DNA of 7,538 bases from CAYJAD01 sp964372165 (GCA_964372165.1 CAYJPT010000112.1:1-7538), one strand, 5' to 3'; positions 1-5,713 are shown, counted from the first letter of the stretch. Notes: generated by a model not told the origin, from the sequence alone. Translations and numbers: made by a program.

Positions 1-10
1 AGGCTTAAAC

Positions 11-880
11 ATGGAAGATGCAAAAAAAATACTTATAGTCAATTTAATTATCAATATTTTCTTAGCAATTATTAAAATTTTGGCAGGTCTTTTAGGTCAA
101 AGCAGTCTACTTTTTGCTGATGGTATACATTCTTTAAGTGACCTTATTACAGATGTTTTTTCCATGCTTGGCTTAAAAGCTGCGGAACGTAAAAAAGATG
201 AAGAACATCCCTTTGGACATGGAAATTTAGAGTACGCTTTTAACCTCATAGTTTCTATTTTAATAGCTTTTATGGCCTATGAACTAACTTTAGATTTAAT
301 TCAAAATTGGTCAGCTACAAACAAAAATGTAAACCACTTGGTAATATTTGTTGCTATTACAACATTTGTCATAAAATTTGCTGTCAGTATTTATATTTTG
401 AAAAAAGCGGATCAATTAGACTCTTCTACACTTAAAGCTAGTGGGCGTGAGTCAAAAGCCGATGCATATTCTTCAATTATTGCCATAATTGGTTTAGTTT
501 TAACCGACATCGGGGTGGATAAAGATATGTATTGGCTAACACATGCCGAAAATATTGCAACTATGTTTATTATCGGCATGTTATTTAAGACTGCATGGGA
601 AATTTTGCGTGATGCTTTTGTCGGTATTGCTGGAGCTAAGGCTAATGATAATATTGTTGCTATGTACAAAGATAAAATAACAGTTATCGACAGCACTATT
701 GGTGAAATAGCTGACATAATAGTTTTAAGAAATGGCATACATTATTCGGTTTTTGCTAAAATTAAATTTAATGAAAATACAGACTTAAAAATGGCTGAAG
801 CAACTATAAAAAATATAAAATCAATTTTGCACTCAGATGCAAATGTAAACAAAGTTGCAATAGACTTTTATCTGGATTAA
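11..880 (+). CDS. Cation diffusion facilitator (CDF) family metal/proton antiporter
   Basis: A 289-residue inner-membrane protein of the CDF family, whose members export divalent metals (Zn, Fe, Mn, Co) in exchange for protons. Hydrophobic segments lie near residues 7-28, 33-55, 76-95, 110-131, 153-170 and 182-205, followed by a short cytosolic domain (about 210-289), the normal CDF layout and length. Family hallmarks are FADGIHSLSD (35-44), HPFGHGNLEY (66-75) and SKADAYSS (148-155). The transport-site HxxxD of helix 2 is H40/D44. In helix 5 the usual HxxxD or DxxxD reads E147-S-K-A-D151, so one ligand appears to be Glu, which makes the metal uncertain. AGG at positions 1-3 lies 7 nt before the ATG and may be the ribosome site; anything further upstream is outside the window, so promoter or riboswitch control cannot be judged. 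Family assignment is firm; the substrate is not. Confidence 0.93.
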   Translation: MEDAKKILIVNLIINIFLAIIKILAGLLGQSSLLFADGIHSLSDLITDVFSMLGLKAAERKKDEEHPFGHGNLEYAFNLIVSILIAFMAYELTLDLIQNWSATNKNVNHLVIFVAITTFVIKFAVSIYILKKADQLDSSTLKASGRESKADAYSSIIAIIGLVLTDIGVDKDMYWLTHAENIATMFIIGMLFKTAWEILRDAFVGIAGAKANDNIVAMYKDKITVIDSTIGEIADIIVLRNGIHYSVFAKIKFNENTDLKMAEATIKNIKSILHSDANVNKVAIDFYLD

Positions 881-937
881 CGGTATTTTATACATACTAT
901 CTGAATGTTTGAACTATATGAATTTATGTATTTGCAA

Positions 938-974
938 AATATGATAATATTTTAATCTAAAATTTTATCATATT
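938..974. repeat. 37-bp near-perfect A/T palindrome between the CDF gene and ogt
   Basis: The arms 938-947 (AATATGATAA) and 965-974 (TTATCATATT) are perfectly complementary. Inside them 949-954 (ATTTTA) pairs with 958-963 (TAAAAT) around the loop ATC, so 16 of 17 positions pair, with one T/T mismatch. No T-run follows on either side and the stem has almost no GC, so it makes a poor intrinsic terminator. It ends 50 nt before the ogt start codon. An operator for the ogt operon or a weak bidirectional terminator are both possible. Its half-site loosely recalls GATAAT-type metal-repressor boxes, but I would not call it a Fur box. Confidence 0.6.
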
Positions 975-1024
975 CATAGCACAAAATATAAAAGATTAAC
1001 CATAACATTTGCGAGGGAAAGTAT

Positions 1025-1489
1025 ATGAACAATTTTGCCATATATAAAACTAAGATGGGATTTTTTAAAATTGCATATGAAGACACATATATAACTTTTT
1101 GCAAAAAATTACATGAAGCAGGCATCAATGACTTTGGAAATAAAACTCCGCTAACCGAACAAACCTACGTTGAACTTTGTGAATACTTTGATGGCAAAAG
1201 GAAAACTTTTTCCATCCCATATAAACTTATTGGTACAGAATTTCAAAAGCAAGTTTGGAGTGCACTTTGCACTATTCCTTATGGAGAAGTGCGCAGTTAT
1301 AAAGACATTGCTATTGCAGTTGGCAATGCTAAAGCCTGCCGAGCTATCGGAATGGCCAATAACAAAAACCCCATTTCCGTAATTGTTCCTTGTCATAGAG
1401 TAATTGGATCCTCTGGTAAGCTTGTAGGTTATGCAGGTGGGCTTGAGATGAAAAAATCTTTGCTAGACATGGAGAACAAGAATAAATGA
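1025..1489 (+). CDS. ogt: Methylated-DNA--[protein]-cysteine S-methyltransferase (O6-alkylguanine repair)
   Basis: A 154-residue suicide DNA-repair enzyme that moves the alkyl group from O6-alkylguanine (and O4-alkylthymine) onto its own cysteine. The active-site signature IVPCHRVIGS lies at 120-129 with the acceptor Cys123. Before it come FQKQVWSAL (73-81), PYGEVRSYKDIA (85-96, recognition helix region) and CRAIGMANNKNP (105-116) with the flipping Arg106; GYAGGLEMKKSLLDME closes the domain. The short N-terminal domain (1-70) and the total length fit the Ogt/MGT type without an Ada transcription domain. The start is supported by GAGG at 1013-1016, 8 nt upstream. The stop codon overlaps the next start as ATGA at 1486-1489, indicating an operon with translational coupling. 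A long palindrome 50 nt upstream may be a control site. Assignment is very secure; I chose the symbol ogt over the synonym adaB/mgt. Confidence 0.95.
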   Translation: MNNFAIYKTKMGFFKIAYEDTYITFCKKLHEAGINDFGNKTPLTEQTYVELCEYFDGKRKTFSIPYKLIGTEFQKQVWSALCTIPYGEVRSYKDIAIAVGNAKACRAIGMANNKNPISVIVPCHRVIGSSGKLVGYAGGLEMKKSLLDMENKNK

Positions 1490-1842
1490 ACAAATTTATA
1501 GTTCTTTTTGAAGTTATACCTACCGCAGAAGGAAAAGCAAAATATCTAGAAATTGCCGCAATGCTTAAGCCCCTGCTTGAAGGTTTTGAGGGATTTATTG
1601 AGATGGAGCGATTTCAAAGCCTAGTGAATGAAAATAAAATTTTATCCATGAATATATGGCAAAATGAAGCTGCCATAATGCGTTGGCGAAATGTGCTAGA
1701 GCATAGGATGAGCCAATATCAAGGTCATACAGAGCTTTTTGAAAGTTACAAAATAACCGTTACTTCTGTTGTACGTGAATATACCAATATGAAAAGAGAA
1801 CATGCACCAGCTGATTCTAACCAATACTTAAAGAAATGCTGA
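1486..1842 (+). CDS. ABM-domain (antibiotic biosynthesis monooxygenase-like) small protein
   Basis: A 118-residue protein with the dimeric ferredoxin-like ABM fold. The first strand is MNKFIVLFEVIP (1-12), a helix spans about 15-31, then come GFEGFIEMERFQSL (33-46), ILSMNIWQNEAAIMRWRN (52-69) and LEHRMSQYQGHTELFESY (71-88). The last block, WR..LEHR..Q..G....F.SY, is typical of one common ABM subfamily. ABM members include cofactor-free quinol monooxygenases and IsdG-like haem-degrading enzymes; nothing here fixes the substrate. No signal peptide is present, so the protein is cytosolic. GGAG at 1471-1474 inside the ogt coding end precedes the ATG by 11 nt, and the ATGA overlap argues for co-expression with the alkyl repair enzyme. 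The last 18 residues are a hydrophilic tail beyond the fold. Family call is good; function is open. Confidence 0.85.
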   Translation: MNKFIVLFEVIPTAEGKAKYLEIAAMLKPLLEGFEGFIEMERFQSLVNENKILSMNIWQNEAAIMRWRNVLEHRMSQYQGHTELFESYKITVTSVVREYTNMKREHAPADSNQYLKKC

Positions 1843-1868
1843 TTTATTCTGTAAGAAGAGTAAATCAG
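1839..1868 (+). terminator. Hairpin at the end of the ogt-ABM operon
   Basis: CTGATTTA (1839-1846) and TAAATCAG (1861-1868) form a perfect 8-bp stem with a 14-nt loop; the left arm contains the TGA stop of the ABM gene. There is no following T-run, so it is at most an atypical terminator or RNA 3'-end stabiliser. A second 5-bp stem follows immediately (AAGGC 1870-1874, GCCTT 1880-1884). Confidence 0.3.
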
Positions 1869-1901
1869 AAAGGCACACTGCCTTCATTCGCCCTATGGGA
1901 C

Positions 1902-1922
1902 GCAAAAAAACGTGGTTTTTGC
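1902..1922. repeat. Short A/T hairpin in the convergent intergenic region
   Basis: GCAAAAA (1902-1908) and TTTTTGC (1916-1922) are perfect complements around the 7-nt loop AACGTGG. The T-stretch is part of the stem rather than after it. It could help plus-strand transcripts terminate, but this is weak. Confidence 0.3.
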
Positions 1923-1984
1923 TCTAAACTACAGTAAACATTTAACTTTACAAATATTTACAAAAAAACTTACTATAATATATA

Positions 1985-2023
1985 GCCTCTTTGAACAACA
2001 CATTTCATGTTGTTCAAAGAGGC
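1985..2023 (-). terminator. Strong 16-bp hairpin, probable terminator of the adhesin gene
   Basis: GCCTCTTTGAACAACA (1985-2000) and TGTTGTTCAAAGAGGC (2008-2023) are perfect complements with a 7-nt loop, the most stable fold in the window. It lies about 40 nt past the minus-strand stop at 2065. On that strand the stem is followed by TATATATTATAGTAAG and then a run of seven T, so the T-tract is displaced from the stem. The plus side has no T-run. Termination of the adhesin transcript is the simplest reading. Confidence 0.55.
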
Positions 2024-2030
2024 ACGCTAT

Positions 2031-2050
2031 CTCCAAATGCCCCTTTGGAG
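2031..2050. repeat. 7-bp hairpin between the adhesin stop and the 16-bp stem
   Basis: CTCCAAA (2031-2037) and TTTGGAG (2044-2050) pair around the loop TGCCCC, 14 nt past the adhesin stop codon. Together with 1985-2023 it forms a tandem of two hairpins at the gene's 3' end, which may aid termination or protect the mRNA. Confidence 0.45.
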
Positions 2051-2064
2051 TATAAAGTTATGTT

Positions 2065-4266
2065 TTAAGCAAAGTTAGCTTCCATTTGTGTTCTGGCAAC
2101 TAAGATGGTCATGTCCTGATCTTCATTAGTATAGCTATCAAAGTTACCTACATTTTCACCTTGGGTCCAAGTGCTATCAAAATTAAGGCTACCGTCGTTT
2201 TCTTGTGTTACGCCTTCATTTTCAAGCTTGTTGAAAAGATCGGCATTGCTAGTAGTACTGGCATTATTTAGGTCATCACTAAGTACTACATATTCAGTGT
2301 TAACAACGTCATTATTTTCAATTAAGGTTGAAAATTCATCTAAGTTGCTATAATTGCCAAGTAATACGTCCATGCCTTCACCTGTGTCTACAAAGATATC
2401 ATCAAAGTTTAGTTCATTATTGGTACGGTCATATAACTTTACTAAGTCATTACCAGCACCAGAACCAATACCTTCAAAGTTAGTTATGTTGATTTGTCCT
2501 TGGCCTGAAATAAATATTTGGTTGCCAAGCATGGCCATGGTGTTGTCTTCGCTACTGTTATAGTTGAACAAATCACTACCTAATCCACCATCTATTATTA
2601 TGGAATCTCCGCTATTACTTTCAATATTACCAATATTGATGATGTCATTACCACTATTTCCGTTAATATTAACGTTTTGATTGCCACTTATGGTAGTATC
2701 TATGCTATCAACTGTTATAATATCATCGCCGCCTTGATTTCTACTTGATAGGATGACACCATCGCCGTAAATTTCACCGCTATTCATAGTACCAACATTA
2801 ATGATGTCATTGCCGCCTTGTGAATTGTCATGTAAGGTCCAACCGTCACCAATAATGGAACCACCTTCCATATGTTCAACATTCACAATATCATCACCAC
2901 CTCGCACGTCGTTATAAAGATTACCATCAGCACGAATCTTTGTACCGTCTAAGGTAGTGATGTTAATTGTATCATTACCGGCTTGGCTTTGATCTTCAAC
3001 ACGAAGAGCATCACCATAAATAAAAGTATCGCCAACACCTGCATAATGTGGGTTGGTTTGTGAACCAATGGCAGTCTCAATATTAATAGTGTCGTCGCCA
3101 CTACCAAGAAGCATACCATTAACATGTTGGCTGTGCACGTCTGAATCAGATAAATAGCTACTAAAATCTTGCAAATAGCTGTTACCAGCATCAGTAGTCA
3201 CATAAGCAGAACCACCTTGCAAAGTGTCCACAAAGAGGGTTTGGTCATTATTATTACCAATGCTCACTTGTGCAGTATAGCTTGCTCCGCTTTGATCTGT
3301 AACTTCATAACTAAATTCAGCATTTTCTAAAAGGGCATTGTTAAAATTGGTGCTTAATACATAATCACCATTGCTCTGTACTGTAAAAGTAGTAAGATTG
3401 TCATTATCATACGTAAATATCATGCTACCGTCATCATTACGCACAACACTCCAACCTTCAGGAGCAATGATATTTGTAATGGTTACGCCCTCAGGTAATG
3501 TGTCATTGGCTAATAAATTACCGGTAAGCCTTGACCCTGCGTCAGCAGATAAGATATCAGCTTGGGAAAAATATGGAGAAGCTGGAGTTTCTGGTTCTTC
3601 TGGAGTTTCTGGTTCTNNNNNNNNNNNNNNNNNNNNNNNNNNNNNNNNNNNNNNNNNNNNNNNNNNNNNNNNNNNNNNNNNNNNNNNNNNNNNNNNNNNN
3701 NNNNNNNNNNNNNNNNCTGCTGGAGTTTCTGGCCCTGCTGGAGTTTCAGTATTAGCAGCAGGAGCATTTGTATTTAGTATAGCTTGGGCTGGAGTAGCAT
3801 TTGTAATTTCAGCATTATTGGTAGTTCTAGTAGGGTTATTATTTTGCTCAACTACTATGCCTTGTTCGTTGTTTGTACCATTGCTATCATCAATACCATT
3901 TAAGCGTTCAATACCTTGTGTTAAAGTTGTAGCAACTGTTTGAACAGAATGACCGCTACCAACAGGAATTCTAACACTTGCACCAGAAGTTGACATGGTT
4001 ACTTCACCAATGCTATTAAAAAATTGTTCCAAATTTATGGCTTGGTTTCCAATATAAAGCTCAGGTAAAATATTATTGCTAAAAGTTGCGTATAAATCTG
4101 TAAGCGCAATAACAGCACCATCGTTGAAGGTGAAGTTTAGTGTGTCACCTTCACGAGTGATATTAGTATCGGCCACGTTAAAAGCAAAGTGTATTTTAGT
4201 TTCACTTTGTGGTCTAACGATTTGAGTTTGTCCTGAAAGCGGCCTTTGTAGGGTTAAAGTATTCAT
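2065..4266 (-). CDS. Large repeat-containing Ca-binding surface protein / putative type I-secreted adhesin (contains assembly gap)
   Basis: Numbered from the Met at 4266, the protein is 733 residues as assembled. In order: an N-terminal folded block (about 20-125) with DTLNFTFNDGAVIALTDLY, resembling N-terminal modules of type I-secreted adhesins; a Thr/Asn/Ala linker; a PETPA/PETPE repeat tract interrupted by 34 unknown residues (184-217); a VCBS/cadherin-like domain (about 230-335) with TGNLLANDTLPEGV and FSYEVTDQSG; six G[ND]D-x-[IV]-N/T-[IV] repeats starting near 390, 430, 457, 485, 513 and 539; an acidic region; and a C-terminal tail (about 685-733) ending ILVARTQMEANFA. No Sec signal peptide and no cysteine were seen. 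Asp/Gly loops suggest Ca binding in a beta-roll-like fold, and a C-terminal type I signal is inferred. No ABC transporter, membrane-fusion or outer-membrane partner is encoded here. The frame is open from 4284, but AAGGA at 4275-4279 sits 8 nt before the ATG at 4266, while 4284 has no ribosome site, so the downstream start is preferred. Secreted adhesin is likely; ligand unknown. Confidence 0.82.
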   Translation of the reverse strand: MNTLTLQRPLSGQTQIVRPQSETKIHFAFNVADTNITREGDTLNFTFNDGAVIALTDLYATFSNNILPELYIGNQAINLEQFFNSIGEVTMSTSGASVRIPVGSGHSVQTVATTLTQGIERLNGIDDSNGTNNEQGIVVEQNNNPTRTTNNAEITNATPAQAILNTNAPAANTETPAGPETPAXXXXXXXXXXXXXXXXXXXXXXXXXXXXXXXXXXEPETPEEPETPASPYFSQADILSADAGSRLTGNLLANDTLPEGVTITNIIAPEGWSVVRNDDGSMIFTYDNDNLTTFTVQSNGDYVLSTNFNNALLENAEFSYEVTDQSGASYTAQVSIGNNNDQTLFVDTLQGGSAYVTTDAGNSYLQDFSSYLSDSDVHSQHVNGMLLGSGDDTINIETAIGSQTNPHYAGVGDTFIYGDALRVEDQSQAGNDTINITTLDGTKIRADGNLYNDVRGGDDIVNVEHMEGGSIIGDGWTLHDNSQGGNDIINVGTMNSGEIYGDGVILSSRNQGGDDIITVDSIDTTISGNQNVNINGNSGNDIINIGNIESNSGDSIIIDGGLGSDLFNYNSSEDNTMAMLGNQIFISGQGQINITNFEGIGSGAGNDLVKLYDRTNNELNFDDIFVDTGEGMDVLLGNYSNLDEFSTLIENNDVVNTEYVVLSDDLNNASTTSNADLFNKLENEGVTQENDGSLNFDSTWTQGENVGNFDSYTNEDQDMTILVARTQMEANFA
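2578..3099 (-). repeat. Protein-level repeat: six G(N/D)D-x-I-N units, period about 26-28 residues
   Basis: Within the adhesin the starts GDDTINIE, GNDTINIT, GDDIVNVE, GNDIINVG, GDDIITVD and GNDIINIG recur at spacings of about 40, 27, 28, 28 and 26 residues. A second element, (A/G)DG or SGN, lies about 16-18 residues into most units, and units tend to end N-x-x-G. This is longer than the classical 9-residue RTX repeat and varies in DNA sequence, so it is an old, diverged array rather than a recent duplication. Confidence 0.7.
3580..3750 (-). repeat. 18-bp tandem repeat encoding xPETPx linker, containing the sequence gap
   Basis: On both sides of the N-run the coding strand reads a six-residue unit: TETPAGPETPA on the upstream side and EPETPEEPETPA on the downstream side. 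Units are 18 bp and nearly identical, which explains why assembly broke here. Such Pro/Glu/Thr tracts act as extended, flexible spacers between surface domains, and the copy number may vary between strains. Confidence 0.8.
3617..3716. other. Assembly gap of exactly 100 N
   Basis: One hundred consecutive N is a conventional scaffold placeholder of unknown true size. The PETP frame is the same on both sides when the gap is counted as 100 bases, so the gene is probably intact, but the real linker may be much longer or shorter than the 34 residues implied. Confidence 0.97.
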
Positions 4267-4274
4267 GAGATTCA

Positions 4275-4279
4275 TCCTT
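4275..4279 (-). promoter_or_regulatory. Ribosome binding site deciding the adhesin start
   Basis: On the minus strand AAGGA is followed after 8 nt by the ATG at 4264-4266. The in-frame ATG at 4282-4284 lies upstream of this site and is preceded only by GCAAGATATTTA, without a Shine-Dalgarno match. The shorter start removes six residues (MKRMNL). Confidence 0.6.
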
Positions 4280-4365
4280 TTCATTAAATATCTTGCATAG
4301 GCGCGTAGCTCTAAATGCGTTAAATTTGTGCCACTTATTGCTAAAGAAACGTTCTAGTATGAGGT

Positions 4366-4392
4366 GGCTTATGCTCATATTGTGCATAAGCC
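4366..4392. repeat. 9-bp inverted repeat upstream of the adhesin
   Basis: GGCTTATGC (4366-4374) and GCATAAGCC (4384-4392) are perfectly complementary with a 9-nt loop. GGT at 4363-4365 offset and ACC after 4392 could add three pairs past a bulge. It is 100-126 nt before the adhesin start, with no T-run on either side, so it suits a regulator site or a structured 5' leader better than a terminator. Confidence 0.45.
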
Positions 4393-4438
4393 GTACCAAC
4401 TGTTAAGCCATAAAGTGAAGGTAAGAAAATCGCATATT

Positions 4439-4468
4439 TAGACTAAGTCTAGAAAATTACGTAGACTT
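4439..4468. promoter_or_regulatory. Operator-like cluster of TAGACT half-sites
   Basis: TAGACT occurs at 4439-4444, inverted as AGTCTA at 4446-4451, and again directly at 4462-4467. The first two form a 13-bp palindrome with one central A. The second and third form a 7-bp inverted repeat (AAGTCTA / TAGACTT) with a 10-nt spacer. The cluster lies about 175-200 nt upstream of the adhesin start, where an activator or repressor could bind. The regulator is unknown. Confidence 0.4.
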
Positions 4469-4822
4469 TTGTTAAAAAAATGACGCTTAAAGTTAATGCT
4501 TAATGTCAAATTTAGAGCGCTGTTTAAATACCAATTACTAAAAAAACATAAGAATACACTGATTTATACCAATTTTCATATGGAAGGCATAAAGTAAAAA
4601 TATCGAAAATTAGTACATGAAGTTCACTTGTCCGGCATTTTTATGACGCCCAACTATGGTTTTTCTGTGCTGGATAACTACCGAAAAATAAAGAAAAATT
4701 TATTTTCTAATCATCCAAATGCTTAAAACATAAACATGCATACACCTTAGCTTGGACATTACGATCTATTTGTGAAATTTTTTGAATCAACAACAAGACA
4801 AAAAGAAAGAAGATTTTTTAGC

Positions 4823-5038
4823 ATGCAAAGTAAACTATTAGAGCAAGACCAAACTGTTGGGCAAGAAGCTGTAACCCCAAATAGTGATACTGAACTTGAA
4901 AAATTTGATAAACTATATCAAAAAACTGTGTGAGTGGTCATGCAAAGTATAGATGGCAGAACTTTCTTGCTTTGGCCTGGCATGTGGCGATTTGCTCAAT
5001 CTATCTTTCAACTCATAATGGATTATGAAAAAAATTAA
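4823..5038 (+). pseudogene. Possible decayed small gene with one in-frame TGA
   Basis: An ATG at 4823 opens 36 codons (MQSKLLEQDQTVGQEAV...) that end at TGA 4931-4933. The same frame then continues GTG GTC ATG CAA for another 34 codons (including ...DGRTFLLWPGMWRF...) to TAA at 5036-5038. The frame is also open upstream back to a TAG at 4748-4750. No clear Shine-Dalgarno precedes the ATG. The 11-mer CATGCAAAGTA occurs both at 4822-4832 and at 4939-4949. I do not recognise the product. It could be a pseudogene, two tiny genes or chance; readthrough or selenocysteine has no visible support. Confidence 0.25.
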
Positions 5039-5101
5039 CAAAGCAAATCTTAACCCCCATTGCCAAACCTATAAAACCATGCCAATATGTCCTTAACGGT
5101 A

Positions 5102-5124
5102 CTGAACACACCACGCTGTGTCAG
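5102..5124 (+). repeat. Small hairpin in the leader of the exported 100-residue protein gene
   Basis: CTG-ACACA (5102-5104, 5106-5110) pairs with TGTGT-CAG (5117-5124) around the loop CCACGC, with A5105 bulged. It lies 35-58 nt before the start codon, so it may sit in the mRNA leader. Weak evidence. Confidence 0.25.
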
Positions 5125-5159
5125 ACAGCCAATAAATCTTTTTATGTAGGAATAACCTT

Positions 5160-5462
5160 ATGAAATATTTACTCATGGCTTTTCTTTTTGTTTTAATGGC
5201 GCCAAGTGTTTCCTATGCAGCAGCTTATGTAAATCCTTATAGCGGACAAGACAATACCAGCTCTCAAGGGTATTACCGCAACGACTCAAATAATACAATC
5301 ATAGATAATTACGGAAGCCAAAGAAATTCCAACTCCTACAACGATCAAGACGACGACAATAACAGAAGCAAAGATTTTCCTAATCAGCAAAATTCAAGCG
5401 GACATATCCAAAGTCCATTTGCTGACCCCAAAAGTAAGAACCGTAGTCCTTTGGCATATTAG
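5160..5462 (+). CDS. Exported Asn/Ser/Asp-rich small protein, function unknown
   Basis: A 100-residue protein whose first 21 residues form a clear Sec signal peptide: basic MK, hydrophobic core YLLMAFLFVLMAPSV, then SYA-A for signal peptidase I. The mature part (about 79 residues) has no cysteine, so it is not a lipoprotein, and no further membrane segment. It is low-complexity and hydrophilic, rich in Asn, Ser, Asp, Gln and Tyr, with an acidic QDDDNN stretch (63-68) and an SPFADPKSKNRSPLAY end. It is probably disordered in the periplasm or outside the cell. AGGA at 5148-5151, 8 nt before the ATG, supports the start. The nearest genes are the adhesin, divergent and about 890 bp away, and the antiporter, 251 bp downstream; neither spacing suggests an operon. 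I do not recognise the family. The signal peptide plus a good ribosome site make it a real gene. Confidence 0.8.
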   Translation: MKYLLMAFLFVLMAPSVSYAAAYVNPYSGQDNTSSQGYYRNDSNNTIIDNYGSQRNSNSYNDQDDDNNRSKDFPNQQNSSGHIQSPFADPKSKNRSPLAY

Positions 5463-5477
5463 ATGAATACATCTAAT
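5458..5477 (+). terminator. 8-bp hairpin over the stop codon of the exported protein gene
   Basis: ATTAGATG (5458-5465) and CATCTAAT (5470-5477) pair perfectly around the loop AATA; the left arm includes the TAG stop. No T-run follows, so it is an uncertain terminator or 3'-end stabiliser. Confidence 0.3.
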
Positions 5478-5670
5478 TCCGGAAACTTGCATACAAATTG
5501 TTATTCACGTTGGTGATAAACTTCTTTAACAGCCTTTAAGCCACCCATTGCTATTGCTCAGCTGTTTGTCTATTGTTATGTTCTGTATTTTTTTTTGCCT
5601 AGTAGAAAACTACTTACTTGAATGGCAATAACTTATCTCTTTAACAAATTAACTAAAAGGCATTTTGCAT

Positions 5671-5680
5671 TTACATGTAA
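5671..5680. promoter_or_regulatory. TTACATGTAA palindrome upstream of the antiporter
   Basis: A perfect 10-bp palindrome lies 33 nt before the antiporter start, within an AT-rich stretch. TTGCAT at 5665-5670 could be a poor -35 box, but no good -10 follows at normal spacing. The rest of the 251-bp gap shows only a T-run (about 5588-5596) and a 5-bp AGTAG/CTACT stem, with no gene. Confidence 0.25.
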
Positions 5681-5713
5681 TTTATCATAAACAATATTTA
5701 CAAAATAATTATT

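Larger units (their letters stand above)
4285..5159. other. Long, structured non-coding region between divergent genes
   Basis: About 875 bp separate the adhesin (minus) from the exported 100-residue protein (plus). No convincing intact gene is visible on either strand. It holds a 9-bp hairpin (4366-4392), a cluster of TAGACT half-sites (4439-4468), a 27-codon frame at 4643-4726 without a ribosome site, and an open frame at 4751-5038 broken by one TGA. The left half probably contains the adhesin promoter and a 5' leader. I could not place a good -35/-10 pair. Confidence 0.6.

Noticed and set aside
412..738. 108-codon minus-strand frame inside the CDF gene
   Set aside because: It lies entirely antisense to a clear transporter gene and has no ribosome site or recognisable motif.
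3371..3943. Plus-strand frame with Gly-Val-Ser-Gly repeats across the gap
   Set aside because: It is the antisense reading of the PETP tract and VCBS domain; the repeats arise from the 18-bp unit and the minus-strand frame carries the domains.
4301..4334. Sigma-54-like TGGCAC element on the minus strand upstream of the adhesin
   Set aside because: The distance between GG and the following GC is 12 nt instead of the required 10, and the -12 TTGC element is absent.
4214..4399. 61-codon minus-strand frame overlapping the adhesin start
   Set aside because: It is out of frame with the adhesin, overlaps its N-terminus and lacks motifs; probably chance.
4504..4509. Perfect TTGACA on the minus strand as adhesin -35 box
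   Set aside because: No acceptable -10 sequence occurs 16-18 nt downstream on that strand.
4643..4726. 27-codon plus-strand frame (MTPNYGFSVLDNYRKIKKN...)
   Set aside because: No ribosome site and no recognised family; too short to support alone.
4931..4933. TGA read as selenocysteine or tryptophan
   Set aside because: No SECIS-like hairpin stood out after it. All long genes use TGG for Trp, and ogt and the ABM gene end at TGA, so the standard code applies.
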